The position numbers and the translations under genes are program-made. A model generated the notes under the pieces. The model was not told the DNA's origin. It worked only from the letters and a program-made list of their open reading frames with translations, and did not search any database. From Promethearchaeota archaeon (GTDB lineage Archaea > Asgardarchaeota > Lokiarchaeia > Sigynarchaeales > SOKP01), in contig JAHPYY010000045.1 of assembly GCA_019058515.1 (NCBI GenBank), forward strand, positions 1 to 29,964: a stretch of 29,964 bases of DNA. The letters run 5' to 3'. This document shows, piece after piece, positions 1 through 7,703 of this stretch. Position 1 is the first letter of the stretch, and each line of letters opens with the position of its first letter.

Positions 1-135
1 ATATTACATAGAATTTGATGGGAAATTTATAGTTTTTTTGATTTTAAATTTAGATTTTTTAGAGAAATGAGAATCGTAAAATATTATCTCGATTAAGTAT
101 AAGTTAAGACATATAGAATTGACTCTTCAATCGAT

Positions 136-1095
136 ATGAACACTCAACGATCAAGTGAAAACTACGTGTTAATCGTAGGATCGAGCAATATGGATTTGAA
201 CATTTATTCGGAGCGATTTCCTAAGCCAGGAGAGACCGTGACTGGAGGTACTTTTAAACAATTTCTAGGTGGTAAGGGTGCGAATCAAGCTGTAGCGTCC
301 GCTAGATCTGGATGCCGTACCGTTTTTATTGGTAAAATAGGCGTTGACGATTTTGGAAATCGGATGATTTCCTCGTTAAGGAAAGAAGGAATCGTAATGG
401 ACTATGTAATTCGAGATTCTAATGAAGCTAGCGGAGTGGCATTTATTCTTATTGATAGTTCAGGAGAAAACATGATAAGCGTAGCGCCGGGTTCCAATGC
501 ACATTTGAATCCTGAAGATATACGGGATCGCTCAGATATTATATTAAACGCAAGAGTGGTCGTTGTACAAATGGAAATTCCCATCGAAACCATTAGAACG
601 GTATTTAACATAACTTCAAAAGGATCCTGCGTAAAAATTCTTAATCCAGCACCATTAAAGCCAATACCCTCAGATATACTCAAGAATATAGATATCATTA
701 TTCCAAACCAAGGAGAATTATACAGACTAAACGAAATGCTAGGTTTTGGTTCATTTAATGGAGAATCACAAGAAAGTTTAACTCAAGCAGTAAAAAACAT
801 AGCACTTCAAGGGATTGACTCCGTGATAACAACATTAGGGAGCAAGGGTTGTTTGGTTTATCATAACAATACCTTTACCAAAATTGAATATTATAAGGTT
901 AAAGCTGTAGACACTGTAGGCGCGGGGGATTGTTTCAACGGAGTATTAGCAAGCAAATTAGCAAGAGGAGAGTCCGTGATTAATGCTGCTAAGTACGCTA
1001 CCGCCGCCGCGTCAATAGCAGTTACTAGGAAAGGTGCACAAGCATCGATGCCATATGAGCAAGAAATAGAGTTGAGATATGTAGAATTAAAGTGA
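136..1095 (+). CDS. rbsK: Ribokinase-like PfkB-family sugar kinase
   Basis: This 319-residue protein has the layout of ribokinase, which phosphorylates a sugar such as ribose with ATP in the cytoplasm. Near the N-terminus the family's sugar-binding motif is seen (GGKGANQAVASARSG, about residues 43-57). Near the C-terminus is the PfkB signature DTVGAGDCFNGVLA (about residues 259-272), whose GAGD holds the anion hole and the catalytic Asp. The length matches bacterial and archaeal ribokinases (about 300-320 aa). The ATG at 136 is the first in-frame start that gives the usual short N-terminus before the first beta strand (YVLIVGSSNMDLN). The next gene starts 28 bp after the stop, so the two may be co-transcribed. 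The substrate cannot be read from sequence; a nucleoside or other pentose kinase of the same family is possible. Confidence 0.88.
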   Translation: MNTQRSSENYVLIVGSSNMDLNIYSERFPKPGETVTGGTFKQFLGGKGANQAVASARSGCRTVFIGKIGVDDFGNRMISSLRKEGIVMDYVIRDSNEASGVAFILIDSSGENMISVAPGSNAHLNPEDIRDRSDIILNARVVVVQMEIPIETIRTVFNITSKGSCVKILNPAPLKPIPSDILKNIDIIIPNQGELYRLNEMLGFGSFNGESQESLTQAVKNIALQGIDSVITTLGSKGCLVYHNNTFTKIEYYKVKAVDTVGAGDCFNGVLASKLARGESVINAAKYATAAASIAVTRKGAQASMPYEQEIELRYVELK

Positions 1096-1123
1096 ATTAT
1101 TACAAGCAACAGAGCATTTAATC

Positions 1124-1792
1124 ATGAAAAGCGAATCACTCGACCCAAAACGAAGTACGTGTCTAAGAAGAAACGAAAGTAACAGACTTATAATATCGAT
1201 CAAGGAACAATACTTCGATAAGATATACATTATCAATGGAAATAGGTTTATAACGGAGAAAATTCAATTCTCTGATTTGTCCGTAAAGCCCAAACAATTT
1301 TACATGCTTATCAATAATTCTGAAGAGATTATCAAGGTTTCTTACGATGTAGACATCACAACTCACGAAATTGTGTACGATCCTTACAAGTTTGAAACCA
1401 GCGAGAAAAAAAACCTTAAAGAAGAAGATCTAAAGCAGAAGTTTGAAATTCCCGATGGATACATAGATGTATTGCCTAAATGGTACAGTTTCAAATTCAT
1501 ATATGCCGATTACAATCTAATATTCATCAAACCAGAATACGGTATTTCTATTCAGGTACACGAATTTCGCAGCGAAAATTGGGATGTGATCGAAGGGAAT
1601 CCAATAATTATAAATGGAAATACGGTTCACTACTATGTTCCTAACGGTACCCAATTTACGAATCGCTTCAGAGAATTTCATTCTGTTATTAATCCAAACG
1701 CGAACAAATTCGTAATTATAAAGGAGTACTGGAAAGGAGAATTCGACGAAGAAGATATTATAAGAGTATTCAATCCAAATAATTATAAGTAA
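1124..1792 (+). CDS. Hypothetical protein, 222 aa
   Basis: I do not recognise this protein. It is 222 residues, soluble in appearance, rich in Tyr, Ile, Asn and Lys, with no evident signal peptide or membrane segment. A charged stretch near residues 90-106 (KKNLKEEDLKQKF) separates an N-terminal part from a beta-rich C-terminal part with many aromatic residues. It follows the ribokinase-like gene by 28 bp on the same strand, so it may belong to the same transcript, but nothing in it resembles a sugar-handling enzyme. Codon use is like its neighbours. It is long enough and compositionally regular enough to be a real gene. Confidence 0.7.
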   Translation: MKSESLDPKRSTCLRRNESNRLIISIKEQYFDKIYIINGNRFITEKIQFSDLSVKPKQFYMLINNSEEIIKVSYDVDITTHEIVYDPYKFETSEKKNLKEEDLKQKFEIPDGYIDVLPKWYSFKFIYADYNLIFIKPEYGISIQVHEFRSENWDVIEGNPIIINGNTVHYYVPNGTQFTNRFREFHSVINPNANKFVIIKEYWKGEFDEEDIIRVFNPNNYK

Positions 1793-1852
1793 TTCTAGTC
1801 ATTTTCCCTTCAGGAGATTAATGGGGGATTTTAATAAAATTAAAATTTAGCC

Positions 1853-1902
1853 GTGTATAATAAGAATTATGGGAAGATGGTGTTTATGCCAAATAAACAC
1901 TG
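1853..1902 (+). promoter_or_regulatory. Putative promoter and leader hairpin upstream of uS19
   Basis: A TATA-like GTGTATAATAA lies at about 1853-1863. Some 20 bases downstream is a perfect 8-bp stem GTGTTTAT (1880-1887) with ATAAACAC (1893-1900) and a five-base loop, extendable by two G-U pairs. With normal archaeal spacing (about 25 nt from TATA box to start), the transcript would begin at or near the hairpin. No Shine-Dalgarno sequence precedes the uS19 ATG, so the hairpin may be a 5'-terminal structure in the operon leader. This is inference from sequence only. Confidence 0.35.
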
Positions 1903-1938
1903 TCAAATGTAGAATTTATCAAATTAAGTTGTATCAAC

Positions 1939-2463
1939 ATGTCGGAAGAACCGGAAAAGAAAGGAGAAAAACAACTGGAAAAAGAGCCTTCAGAGAAACG
2001 AGTAGAAGAATCTGCTGATGAAACTGATGAGGAAGAGTTCGATAGTGAAGCAGAAATGGAAAAAATGCGGTTTCGATATAGGGGGTTTACACTTGATGAA
2101 CTAAAGAAAATGAACGCAGATCAATTCATCCAATTGTTACCAGCTCGAGCTAGACGAAGTTTGAGAAGAGGTTTACCACCTCGTCAGAAAAAGGTAATCG
2201 AGAGGTTAAGGCGAGCTTATCGAGCAAAAAAGCGCGGAAAGGATATATTAACTCGAACGCATGTTAGAGATATGATCATTTTCCCAGAGATGGTAGGTCT
2301 TAAGATTGGGGTATATAACGGGAAAGAATTTATAACCATCGAGATATTGCCTGAAATGATTGGCTCGTACCTTGGTTCATATGCTCCGACGCGAAGACGG
2401 GTGTCCCACGGAAGTCCAGGAATTGGGGCTACGCGCTCAAGCAAATACGTGCCTTTAAAGTAA
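1939..2463 (+). CDS. rps19: Small-subunit ribosomal protein uS19 (S19p)
   Basis: Core protein of the 30S head, contacting 16S rRNA with uS13. The C-terminal two-thirds is clear archaeal/eukaryotic uS19: the motif [16 protein letters not shown] is followed by [17 protein letters not shown] sequence (here [14 protein letters not shown]) and the terminal [16 protein letters not shown] and SSKYVPLK. The first 45 or so residues are an extra, highly acidic tail (many Glu and Asp), making the protein 174 aa against about 135-150 in typical archaea. In many archaea uL3-uL4-uL23-uL2 precede uS19; here the block starts at uS19 with its own upstream gap. uL22 follows after 48 bp. Confidence 0.95.
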   Translation: MSEEPEKKGEKQLEKEPSEKRVEESADETDEEEFDSEAEMEKMRFRYRGFTLDELKKMNADQFIQLLPARARRSLRRGLPPRQKKVIERLRRAYRAKKRGKDILTRTHVRDMIIFPEMVGLKIGVYNGKEFITIEILPEMIGSYLGSYAPTRRRVSHGSPGIGATRSSKYVPLK

Positions 2464-2511
2464 TTTTATTCATATGTTGATGCAAGAAATAACAGAAGGA
2501 GTATAAAAATT

Positions 2512-2991
2512 ATGCCACATTGGGGTTACTCATTTATCGAGCAAAAATACGACGCAGAGAGGACAGCAAAAGCCGCAGGAAGAGATTTACGGATAAGTCC
2601 CAAGCACACCAGAGAAATATGTGCTACTATTAAAAGTATGAAATTAGAGCAGGCAAAATCGTTTTTAGAAAAAGTTATTAAGCAAGAACAATCTGTTCCA
2701 TTCCGACGTCACAAAAAGAAATTAGCACATAAGAAAGACTTAAAGCAGTTTAAGTGGTACGCGGGAAGATATCCTGTCAAAGCTTCTGCTCGAGTGTACG
2801 AAGTTCTTTCTGCAGCGGAATCTAACGCCGAGTTTAAAGGATTAGACACGGATTTATGTCGGATCATTCATGCTGCAGCGCACCGTGGAAGAAAAATTAA
2901 ACGTTATATACAACGAGCACACGGTAGATCGAGTCCCAGGTATAAAACTTTAACGCATGTTGAAATCGTCATTTACGAATTTCCTAGTTAA
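2512..2991 (+). CDS. rpl22: Large-subunit ribosomal protein uL22 (L22p)
   Basis: Globular protein with an extended loop lining the peptide exit tunnel. The 159-residue product starts with the archaeal hallmark MPHWGYSF and ends in the conserved beta hairpin HIHAAAHRGRKIKRY-like sequence (here IIHAAAHRGRKIKRYIQRAHG) and THVEIVIYEF. The start is supported by a GAAGGAG ribosome-binding site 10-16 bp upstream. The stop at 2991 is followed by a T-rich stretch and a 408-bp gap before uS3, an unusual interruption because uL22 and uS3 are normally adjacent or overlapping. Confidence 0.95.
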   Translation: MPHWGYSFIEQKYDAERTAKAAGRDLRISPKHTREICATIKSMKLEQAKSFLEKVIKQEQSVPFRRHKKKLAHKKDLKQFKWYAGRYPVKASARVYEVLSAAESNAEFKGLDTDLCRIIHAAAHRGRKIKRYIQRAHGRSSPRYKTLTHVEIVIYEFPS

Positions 2992-3022
2992 GCTACAATT
3001 ATTTGATTTCACTATATCCTTC

Positions 3023-3054
3023 GATTTTTTACTTTACTCTTTTCAATCGCTCAT
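3023..3054 (+). terminator. T-rich stretch after uL22, possible archaeal terminator
   Basis: Pyrimidine-rich runs (GATTTTTTACTTTACTCTTTTC at about 3023-3045) follow the uL22 stop. Archaeal RNA polymerase terminates at such T-tracts. The long gap downstream fits an end of transcript here, with uS3 having its own promoter. Confidence 0.35.
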
Positions 3055-3087
3055 TTCTATTATTCTACAACAATATAATCTTTCAAG

Positions 3088-3264
3088 TTATACGCTATCC
3101 CTATATTCTGCAATATAGTATTTGAAATTTAGAGCTTCTTTTACTTGAATGAATTTATAATTTTTAAAAATTTCACCCGTGTAATGTTCAACGGATTTAA
3201 GAGAACCTTCTTTTAAAGTTTTTGTTTTTGATAATAGGTTCGCCTTTTGCTTGAAATCTTTCAA
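3088..3264 (-). CDS. Small antisense ORF in the uL22-uS3 gap, possibly a gene remnant
   Basis: On the minus strand a 58-codon frame runs from a TTG at 3264 to a TAA at 3088. Its sequence looks protein-like rather than random (for example SVEHYTGEIFKNYKFIQVKE). I do not recognise it. No convincing ribosome-binding site precedes the TTG, and an in-frame TAG lies just upstream of it, so this may be the 3' end of a decayed gene rather than a complete one. It is the only coding-like content in the 408-bp gap; the rest (2992-3087 and 3265-3396) is AT-rich with no structure I can name. Confidence 0.3.
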   Translation of the reverse strand: MKDFKQKANLLSKTKTLKEGSLKSVEHYTGEIFKNYKFIQVKEALNFKYYIAEYRDSV

Positions 3265-3356
3265 AAAATTAAAATTCTATAGAAAATTCTATACTTTATC
3301 GCAATAGGAATTTAGAAAATTCTGATTTCAAGCGATTTAACGTACAAATTAATGTG

Positions 3357-3366
3357 GTAAATATAT
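3357..3366 (+). promoter_or_regulatory. TATA-like box upstream of uS3
   Basis: GTAAATATATG at about 3356-3366 is centred roughly 35-40 bp upstream of the best uS3 start. No ribosome-binding site is visible before that start, so a short-leader or leaderless transcript is plausible. Inference only. Confidence 0.3.
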
Positions 3367-3399
3367 GAACCTTTACGGGTTATTATTAACATATCATTG

Positions 3400-4185
3400 G
3401 TGATAACATTTCCATTATCAAAACATTTCATAGAAAACGGAATTAAATTGATGGAAATAAATGAATACCTTCGTAATGAATTAGTCAGAGCTGGGTTTGC
3501 GGGTATAGATTTACAAAAAACCCCACTTGGAGTAAGAATCACGTTAAAAACCTCTAGGCCAGGATTAGTTATTGGAAAGGGAGGCAAAAGGATTCAGGAG
3601 ATAACTGATATATTACAAGAGCGCTTCAATCTCGAAATGCCTCAAATCGAAGTGTTTCAAGTAGAACAACCAGATTTAGACGCTCAAATTATGGCTGAAC
3701 GTCTTGCTTATTCCTTAGATAGAGGGAGACATTACAGGCGAGCGGGATACTATATTTTGAGGAAAGCTATGGACGCTGGTGCTATTGGTATTGAAATTAG
3801 GATATCGGGTAAGATTACTTCGCAAAGAGCGCGAACACAAATATTCCGAGCGGGAACCATGAAAAAGAGTGGTCAAACGGCTCAACAATCTGTTGATAAA
3901 GGTGTTGCGCAGTGTATTCAAAAATCAGGGGTGTTAGGTATCGTAATTTACATTATGAAACCTGATTACCGTGCAGGAGATTATGTTAAAATTAATGATG
4001 ATTTATTAAAAACGGCTCAAAAGAAAATAGATGCGAAAAAACCTAAACGAGAACTAAGTAAAAAAGAAGAACCTCTAGAAATTGAAGAAGCTATAGAGCC
4101 TTTAACTGAAGAAGAGAGAGAATTAGTAGATGAAGTTGACGAAGAAGATATTTCTGAAATTTCACTTGAATCAAAACACGATTAA
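3400..4185 (+). CDS. rps3: Small-subunit ribosomal protein uS3 (S3p) with acidic tail
   Basis: Ribosomal protein at the mRNA entry channel. The N-terminal KH domain is clear, with the VIGKGGKRIQE loop at residues about 57-67, followed by the conserved C-terminal domain (QSVDKGVAQCI, GVLGIVIYIMKPDY). The family N-terminus (a KKFVEEGLKxxxVDEYL-type helix) aligns with SKHFIENGIKLMEINEYL, so translation must start upstream of the ATG at 3451. GTG at 3400 or TTG at 3397 are the only candidates. The last 50 or so residues form a Glu/Asp-rich tail (from about residue 210) not present in short archaeal homologues. Followed after 15 bp by uL29. Confidence 0.93.
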   Translation: MITFPLSKHFIENGIKLMEINEYLRNELVRAGFAGIDLQKTPLGVRITLKTSRPGLVIGKGGKRIQEITDILQERFNLEMPQIEVFQVEQPDLDAQIMAERLAYSLDRGRHYRRAGYYILRKAMDAGAIGIEIRISGKITSQRARTQIFRAGTMKKSGQTAQQSVDKGVAQCIQKSGVLGIVIYIMKPDYRAGDYVKINDDLLKTAQKKIDAKKPKRELSKKEEPLEIEEAIEPLTEEERELVDEVDEEDISEISLESKHD

Positions 4186-4200
4186 AGGTGAATAGGAAAA

Positions 4201-4398
4201 ATGAAACTAATAACCGCTGAAGAAGTAAGAAAAATGGACGCTCGCGAGAGGGAACGAACCTTGTCAGAATTAAGGGAGGAGTATATGTTGTTATTCAGCA
4301 TGCAGACGGGCGGAGGAATTACGGATAATCCTGCCAAGACAAAACTATTAAGAAAGCAGATTGCGCGGATATTAACTGTAATTAACGAGGAGCGATGA
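4201..4398 (+). CDS. rpl29: Large-subunit ribosomal protein uL29 (L29p)
   Basis: Small two-helix protein (65 aa) near the tunnel exit of the large subunit. It has the usual ITAEEVRKM start and LRKQIARILTVINE end, with the family's central L(R/K)xEyxxLxxq-like helix. The ATG at 4201 is preceded by AAAGGTGA at 4184-4191, the site type used throughout this block. The stop overlaps the next gene's start as ATGA (4395-4398), a sign of translational coupling with Rpp29. The translation factor aIF1 (SUI1), often between these two genes in archaea, is not present here. Confidence 0.93.
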   Translation: MKLITAEEVRKMDARERERTLSELREEYMLLFSMQTGGGITDNPAKTKLLRKQIARILTVINEER

Positions 4399-4709
4399 GA
4401 ATAAATCCACGCTACCTTATATATCACGATTTAATTGGACTAAAAGTATTAGTAAAAGAAAAAAACCGGAAAGCTATGAGTTACTCTAATGTTGGAATAG
4501 TTATTGATGACACTAAAAACATGTTAATGACCCAAAACAATAACAGAATAAAAAAAATAATAAAAAAAGATCACATGTTCGTATTCGAAATCGAACCACA
4601 GAGTAAAGATGAGAAAACGGTTTTCGTGGAGGTGGATGGTATAAAAATCGTGGGCCCACCTCTGAATCGCTTGAGAAGTTTAAAGAAAAAAAAAAGGTTA
4701 AGATCATAA
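4395..4709 (+). CDS. rnp1: RNase P protein subunit Rpp29 (Pop4, archaeal component 1)
   Basis: Protein subunit of the archaeal RNase P ribonucleoprotein, which matures tRNA 5' ends. The 104-residue protein has the Rpp29 core: an N-terminal helix (YLIYHDLIGLKVLV), then an Sm-like barrel with NVGIVIDDTKNMLMTQ, KIIKKDHMFVFEI and a basic tail after VGPPLNRL. Its place between uL29 and uS17 is the conserved archaeal position for this gene. The start overlaps the uL29 stop by four bases. Confidence 0.93.
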   Translation: MRINPRYLIYHDLIGLKVLVKEKNRKAMSYSNVGIVIDDTKNMLMTQNNNRIKKIIKKDHMFVFEIEPQSKDEKTVFVEVDGIKIVGPPLNRLRSLKKKKRLRS

Positions 4710-4710
4710 A

Positions 4711-5067
4711 ATGAGTGTAAGAAATATTGGTATTCCTGGTGTATCTCCTCCAAAAGTTAAAGCTGAGGAGTGTCATGATAAGAACTGTCCCTTTCATGGT
4801 AACACAAGAATTAGGGGTAAAATCACGAAGGGAGTCGTGGTAAGTAAAAAATCTAGGAATACTGTCATTATTAAACGAGATTACGTTCAATTTGTAAAAA
4901 AATATCAAAGATATGAAAGACGAAATTCTCGCCTTGCTTGTCACTTACCTGAGTGCCTAAGAACCGAGATAAATATAGGCGATAACGTCAGAGTGGGAGA
5001 ATCTCGCAAAATATCTAAAACAATAGCTTTTATTGTACTAGATAAAATAAAAACGGGGGGAGAGTAA
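4711..5067 (+). CDS. rps17: Small-subunit ribosomal protein uS17 (S17p)
   Basis: OB-fold protein binding 16S rRNA in the body of the small subunit. The archaeal form is recognised by CHDKNCPFHGNTRIRGK near residues 21-37, TVIIKRDYVQFVKKYQRYERR in the middle, and the Cys pair in LACHLPECL. Length 118 aa is normal. It starts 2 bp after the Rpp29 stop and its TAA abuts the uL14 ATG, so the genes are tightly packed. Confidence 0.96.
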   Translation: MSVRNIGIPGVSPPKVKAEECHDKNCPFHGNTRIRGKITKGVVVSKKSRNTVIIKRDYVQFVKKYQRYERRNSRLACHLPECLRTEINIGDNVRVGESRKISKTIAFIVLDKIKTGGE

Positions 5068-5493
5068 ATGGGAACGAGGAGAAAAACTGGTAGAAAGAAG
5101 GTCGTAAAGACGCGCACCAGTTATGGCTTGTGTAACGGTTCTAGATTAAACATAACAGACAATTCTGGAGCAAAAATTGCGCAGATTATAAATGTAGATC
5201 ACTCGAAAACTCGACTTCGTAGATTACCTAAAGCTACTATTGGAGATGTAGTAACTGTAACTGTTAAAAAGGGTAAACCAGAACTTAGAGGATCTATTTT
5301 GAAAGCAGTGATTGTAAGACAAAAACGGATCTATAGAAGATTAGATGGAACACGGTTAAGTTTTGAAGATAACGCGGGTGTTTTAATAACTAAAGAAGGA
5401 GATCCAAGAGGAACTGAAATACGAGGTCCTATTGCAAGAGAAGCAGCAGAAATGTTCCCAAGATTAGCATCAATCTCGTCGTTAATTGTATAA
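5068..5493 (+). CDS. rpl14: Large-subunit ribosomal protein uL14 (L14p)
   Basis: Beta-barrel protein at the subunit interface, partner of uL19/eL24-region rRNA and of anti-association factors. Conserved stretches include LNITDNSGAKIAQIINV, ATIGDVVTVTVKKGKPELRG, YRRLDGTRLSFEDNAGVLI and GPIAREAAEMFPRLASI. Length 141 aa is typical for archaea. The ATG follows the uS17 stop directly, with the purine-rich GGGGGGAGAG as ribosome-binding site. Confidence 0.97.
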   Translation: MGTRRKTGRKKVVKTRTSYGLCNGSRLNITDNSGAKIAQIINVDHSKTRLRRLPKATIGDVVTVTVKKGKPELRGSILKAVIVRQKRIYRRLDGTRLSFEDNAGVLITKEGDPRGTEIRGPIAREAAEMFPRLASISSLIV

Positions 5494-5512
5494 CTAATTT
5501 AAGTAAAGTATC

Positions 5513-5941
5513 ATGAAGGTAAAATCAAAAAAGCCTGGAAAGCAAAGGAAGGCATTATATAATTTAAAGAATCATCAAAAATCAAAATTAATGACCACCC
5601 GTTTAGCCGATTATCTTACGGAAGAATATGGAATCAAAAAACTTCCGTTACGGGTCGGCGATCAAGTTAAAGTCACAGTTGGGGAATTTAAGGATTTTGA
5701 AGGGGAGGTTATAGAAATCATGAGAAAAACCCAACGAGTGAGAATTAAAGAATGCGCTTTCGAAAAAGTTGATGGAACTCAATTTCATCCCTCAATTCAT
5801 GTGTCGAACCTCGTTATCTCCAAATTCAAACGCGAGGGGCGACATATGGATCCTTGGCGGGCTAGAATTATCGAAAGAAAAGCTGCATATGGTTGGGTGG
5901 AACCTGAATTAGAAGCACCAAAAAAATCAAAAGGTGAATAA
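5513..5941 (+). CDS. rpl24: Large-subunit ribosomal protein uL24 (L24p)
   Basis: Assembly-initiator protein of the large subunit. The KOW motif is seen in LRVGDQVKVTVGEFKDFEGE (about residues 48-67), followed by the archaeal/eukaryotic extension with HPSIHVSNLVISKF. The N-terminus KSKKPGKQRKALYN is basic, as usual. The C-terminal 20 or so residues are a charged tail ending in KKSKGE. The last codons double as the AAGGTGA ribosome-binding site of eS4. Confidence 0.95.
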   Translation: MKVKSKKPGKQRKALYNLKNHQKSKLMTTRLADYLTEEYGIKKLPLRVGDQVKVTVGEFKDFEGEVIEIMRKTQRVRIKECAFEKVDGTQFHPSIHVSNLVISKFKREGRHMDPWRARIIERKAAYGWVEPELEAPKKSKGE

Positions 5942-5944
5942 GTT

Positions 5945-6694
5945 ATGACAAGACATGCAGGACAGAAAGTTTTAAAACGCTTAAACATACCAAAATTCGT
6001 CCAAATTAAGCGAAAACACGGAATATTCTTGGTAAACCCAAGTCCAGGACCTCATCCAAAATCATTTTGCTTATCTTTGTTGCATATCGTTCGAGATCTG
6101 CTTAAAATCGTAGATAATTATAGGGAAGCAAAGAAATTGATTGGTTTAGGATATTTTAAAGTAGATGGAAGAGTAATTCGAGATAGTGGATTCCCTATAG
6201 GGGTAATGGATGTTCTCTCCGTAGAAAAAATGAATGCTTATTATCGAATGCTGCCAGATTCACACCACGGATTAATCCTTTATGAAATTACAGAAGAAGA
6301 ATCAACCTATAAATTATGTAGAATTAACGATAAATCCACTGTTAAAGGCGGCCATATCCAATTGCATTTACACGATGGAAGAAATGTATTAGTCCAGGTG
6401 GCTGATCCTCGAAACCCAAAAGAGGACAAATACCACCGTATGGATGTGTTGAAGATTAATATACCAGAACAAGAAATCGAAAAAAAACTCGAATTTAAAA
6501 CAGGTTCATTAGCATTAATTGTAAGTGGAAAAAATATCGGACAAAAAGGCAAAATTATTGAAATAAATAAGAGATTCGGTCCCAATGCATCAACCGTATC
6601 GATTGAACACGATGGTACGCACACAGAAACCTCTTACGATTATACTTTTATAATAGGAGAAGAACAATCTGATATTTCTCTTCCAAGTGAATAA
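5945..6694 (+). CDS. rps4e: Small-subunit ribosomal protein eS4 (S4e)
   Basis: Archaeal/eukaryotic-specific protein of the small subunit. Domain order is typical: N-terminal basic segment (HAGQKVLKRLNIPKF), an S4-type RNA-binding fold (LIGLGYFKVDGRVIRDSGFPIG region), the central S4e domain (HLHDGRNVLV) and a C-terminal KOW motif (VSGKNIGQKGKIIEINKRFG). 249 aa is slightly longer than average. The ATG at 5945 sits 3 bp after the uL24 stop, with AAAAGGTGAA immediately upstream. Confidence 0.95.
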   Translation: MTRHAGQKVLKRLNIPKFVQIKRKHGIFLVNPSPGPHPKSFCLSLLHIVRDLLKIVDNYREAKKLIGLGYFKVDGRVIRDSGFPIGVMDVLSVEKMNAYYRMLPDSHHGLILYEITEEESTYKLCRINDKSTVKGGHIQLHLHDGRNVLVQVADPRNPKEDKYHRMDVLKINIPEQEIEKKLEFKTGSLALIVSGKNIGQKGKIIEINKRFGPNASTVSIEHDGTHTETSYDYTFIIGEEQSDISLPSE

Positions 6695-6724
6695 CATAAT
6701 ACAATATAAAAAAAGGTGAAAAAG

Positions 6725-7318
6725 ATGTCAGCAACAACTAAAAAAAGGACAGAAAAAGTCTCGATTCCTGAATTTGATAAATTATGGGAAAATCCGATGA
6801 AGAAACCATTTTTAGAAAAAATTGTGTTAAATATAGGAGTAGGTGCTGGTGGTGAGGAATTAGAAAAAGCGGTAACTGTATTAGAAACTATATCAGGTAA
6901 AAAGGCAGTTAAAACTTTATCTAAAACGAATGTAAAAGAATTTAACCTAAGAAAGGGCAGACCTATTGGTTGTAAAGTTACTATTCGTCGAAAAGAAGCA
7001 GAAAAGTTGTTAAAAAGATTGTTGGTTGTAAATAATAATAGAATTTTAAGAAAAAGTTTTGATCGGTTTGGAAATTTCGGATTTGGAATAACCGAACACA
7101 TTACCATTCCGGGGATCGAATATGATAATTTAATTGGTATATTTGGATTGGATGTATCTGGGAGATTGGTTCGGCCGGGAATGCGAGTTCGATATCGAAA
7201 AAAGAATAGAAGTAAGGTTCCAAGACATCATTATGTTTCTCGAGATGAAGCTCAATATTTCATTCAAAAGGAGTTTGGAGCAAAAGTTGTCGATGTTATT
7301 GATGTGGAATACATTTAA
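6725..7318 (+). CDS. rpl5: Large-subunit ribosomal protein uL5 (L5p)
   Basis: Binds 5S rRNA and forms the central protuberance. Recognised by NPMKKPFLEKIVLNIGVG near the N-terminus, LRKGRPIGCKVTIRR and the FGFGITEHITIPGI stretch. I place the start at the ATG at 6725 because AAAGGTGA at 6712-6719 is then a correctly spaced ribosome-binding site; a GTG at 6716 inside that site would add only three residues. Length from this start is 197 aa, against about 170-185 in many archaea; the excess is a short basic N-terminal tail. Confidence 0.94.
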   Translation: MSATTKKRTEKVSIPEFDKLWENPMKKPFLEKIVLNIGVGAGGEELEKAVTVLETISGKKAVKTLSKTNVKEFNLRKGRPIGCKVTIRRKEAEKLLKRLLVVNNNRILRKSFDRFGNFGFGITEHITIPGIEYDNLIGIFGLDVSGRLVRPGMRVRYRKKNRSKVPRHHYVSRDEAQYFIQKEFGAKVVDVIDVEYI

Positions 7319-7359
7319 AATTTAAGAAATTCGAGAATTAAAAAGAAAGGTGAAACAAA

Positions 7360-7503
7360 ATCCCACAAGGAAAAAAAATGGGAAAAGGCGTCAGAGAATG
7401 CAGAAGATGCCATACTCATAGAGGAGTCATCCGTAGATACGGATTATATATTTGTAGACGATGTTTTTATGAAATTGGAAAAGTTATTTTAGAGTCTCTC
7501 TAA
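7360..7503 (+). CDS. rps14: Small-subunit ribosomal protein uS14 (S14p, zinc form), start uncertain
   Basis: Short zinc-binding protein of the 30S head. The four ligands are in CRRC and CRRC, separated by [14 protein letters not shown], exactly as in archaeal uS14. The only standard start codon in frame is the ATG at 7378, giving 41 aa, with AAGGA just upstream. However AAAGGTGA, the site used by the neighbours, lies at 7346-7353 and is correctly spaced for an ATC at 7360, which would add six residues (PQGKK plus the initiator) and give 47 aa, closer to the roughly 50 aa of the family. An in-frame TGA at 7351 excludes anything longer. I give the longer extent; the ATG at 7378 is the conservative choice. 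Confidence 0.85.
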   Translation: MPQGKKMGKGVRECRRCHTHRGVIRRYGLYICRRCFYEIGKVILESL

Positions 7504-7703
7504 ATATTTCAAACATCGGTTTTCATAGATATAATTAAATATATCGTAAAAACATCGTTCTCAAATAAGATACTTAGATGACTAAAGGTAAAAAAGAATA
7601 CTTCATCTATGAAACAGTTATCTGTTAGTTACTGCTTCTAATAGATTTTCAGAAAATTGTTTTATTAGCACTTAATAAAACTATTTTAGAATATAGGTAT
7701 AAG

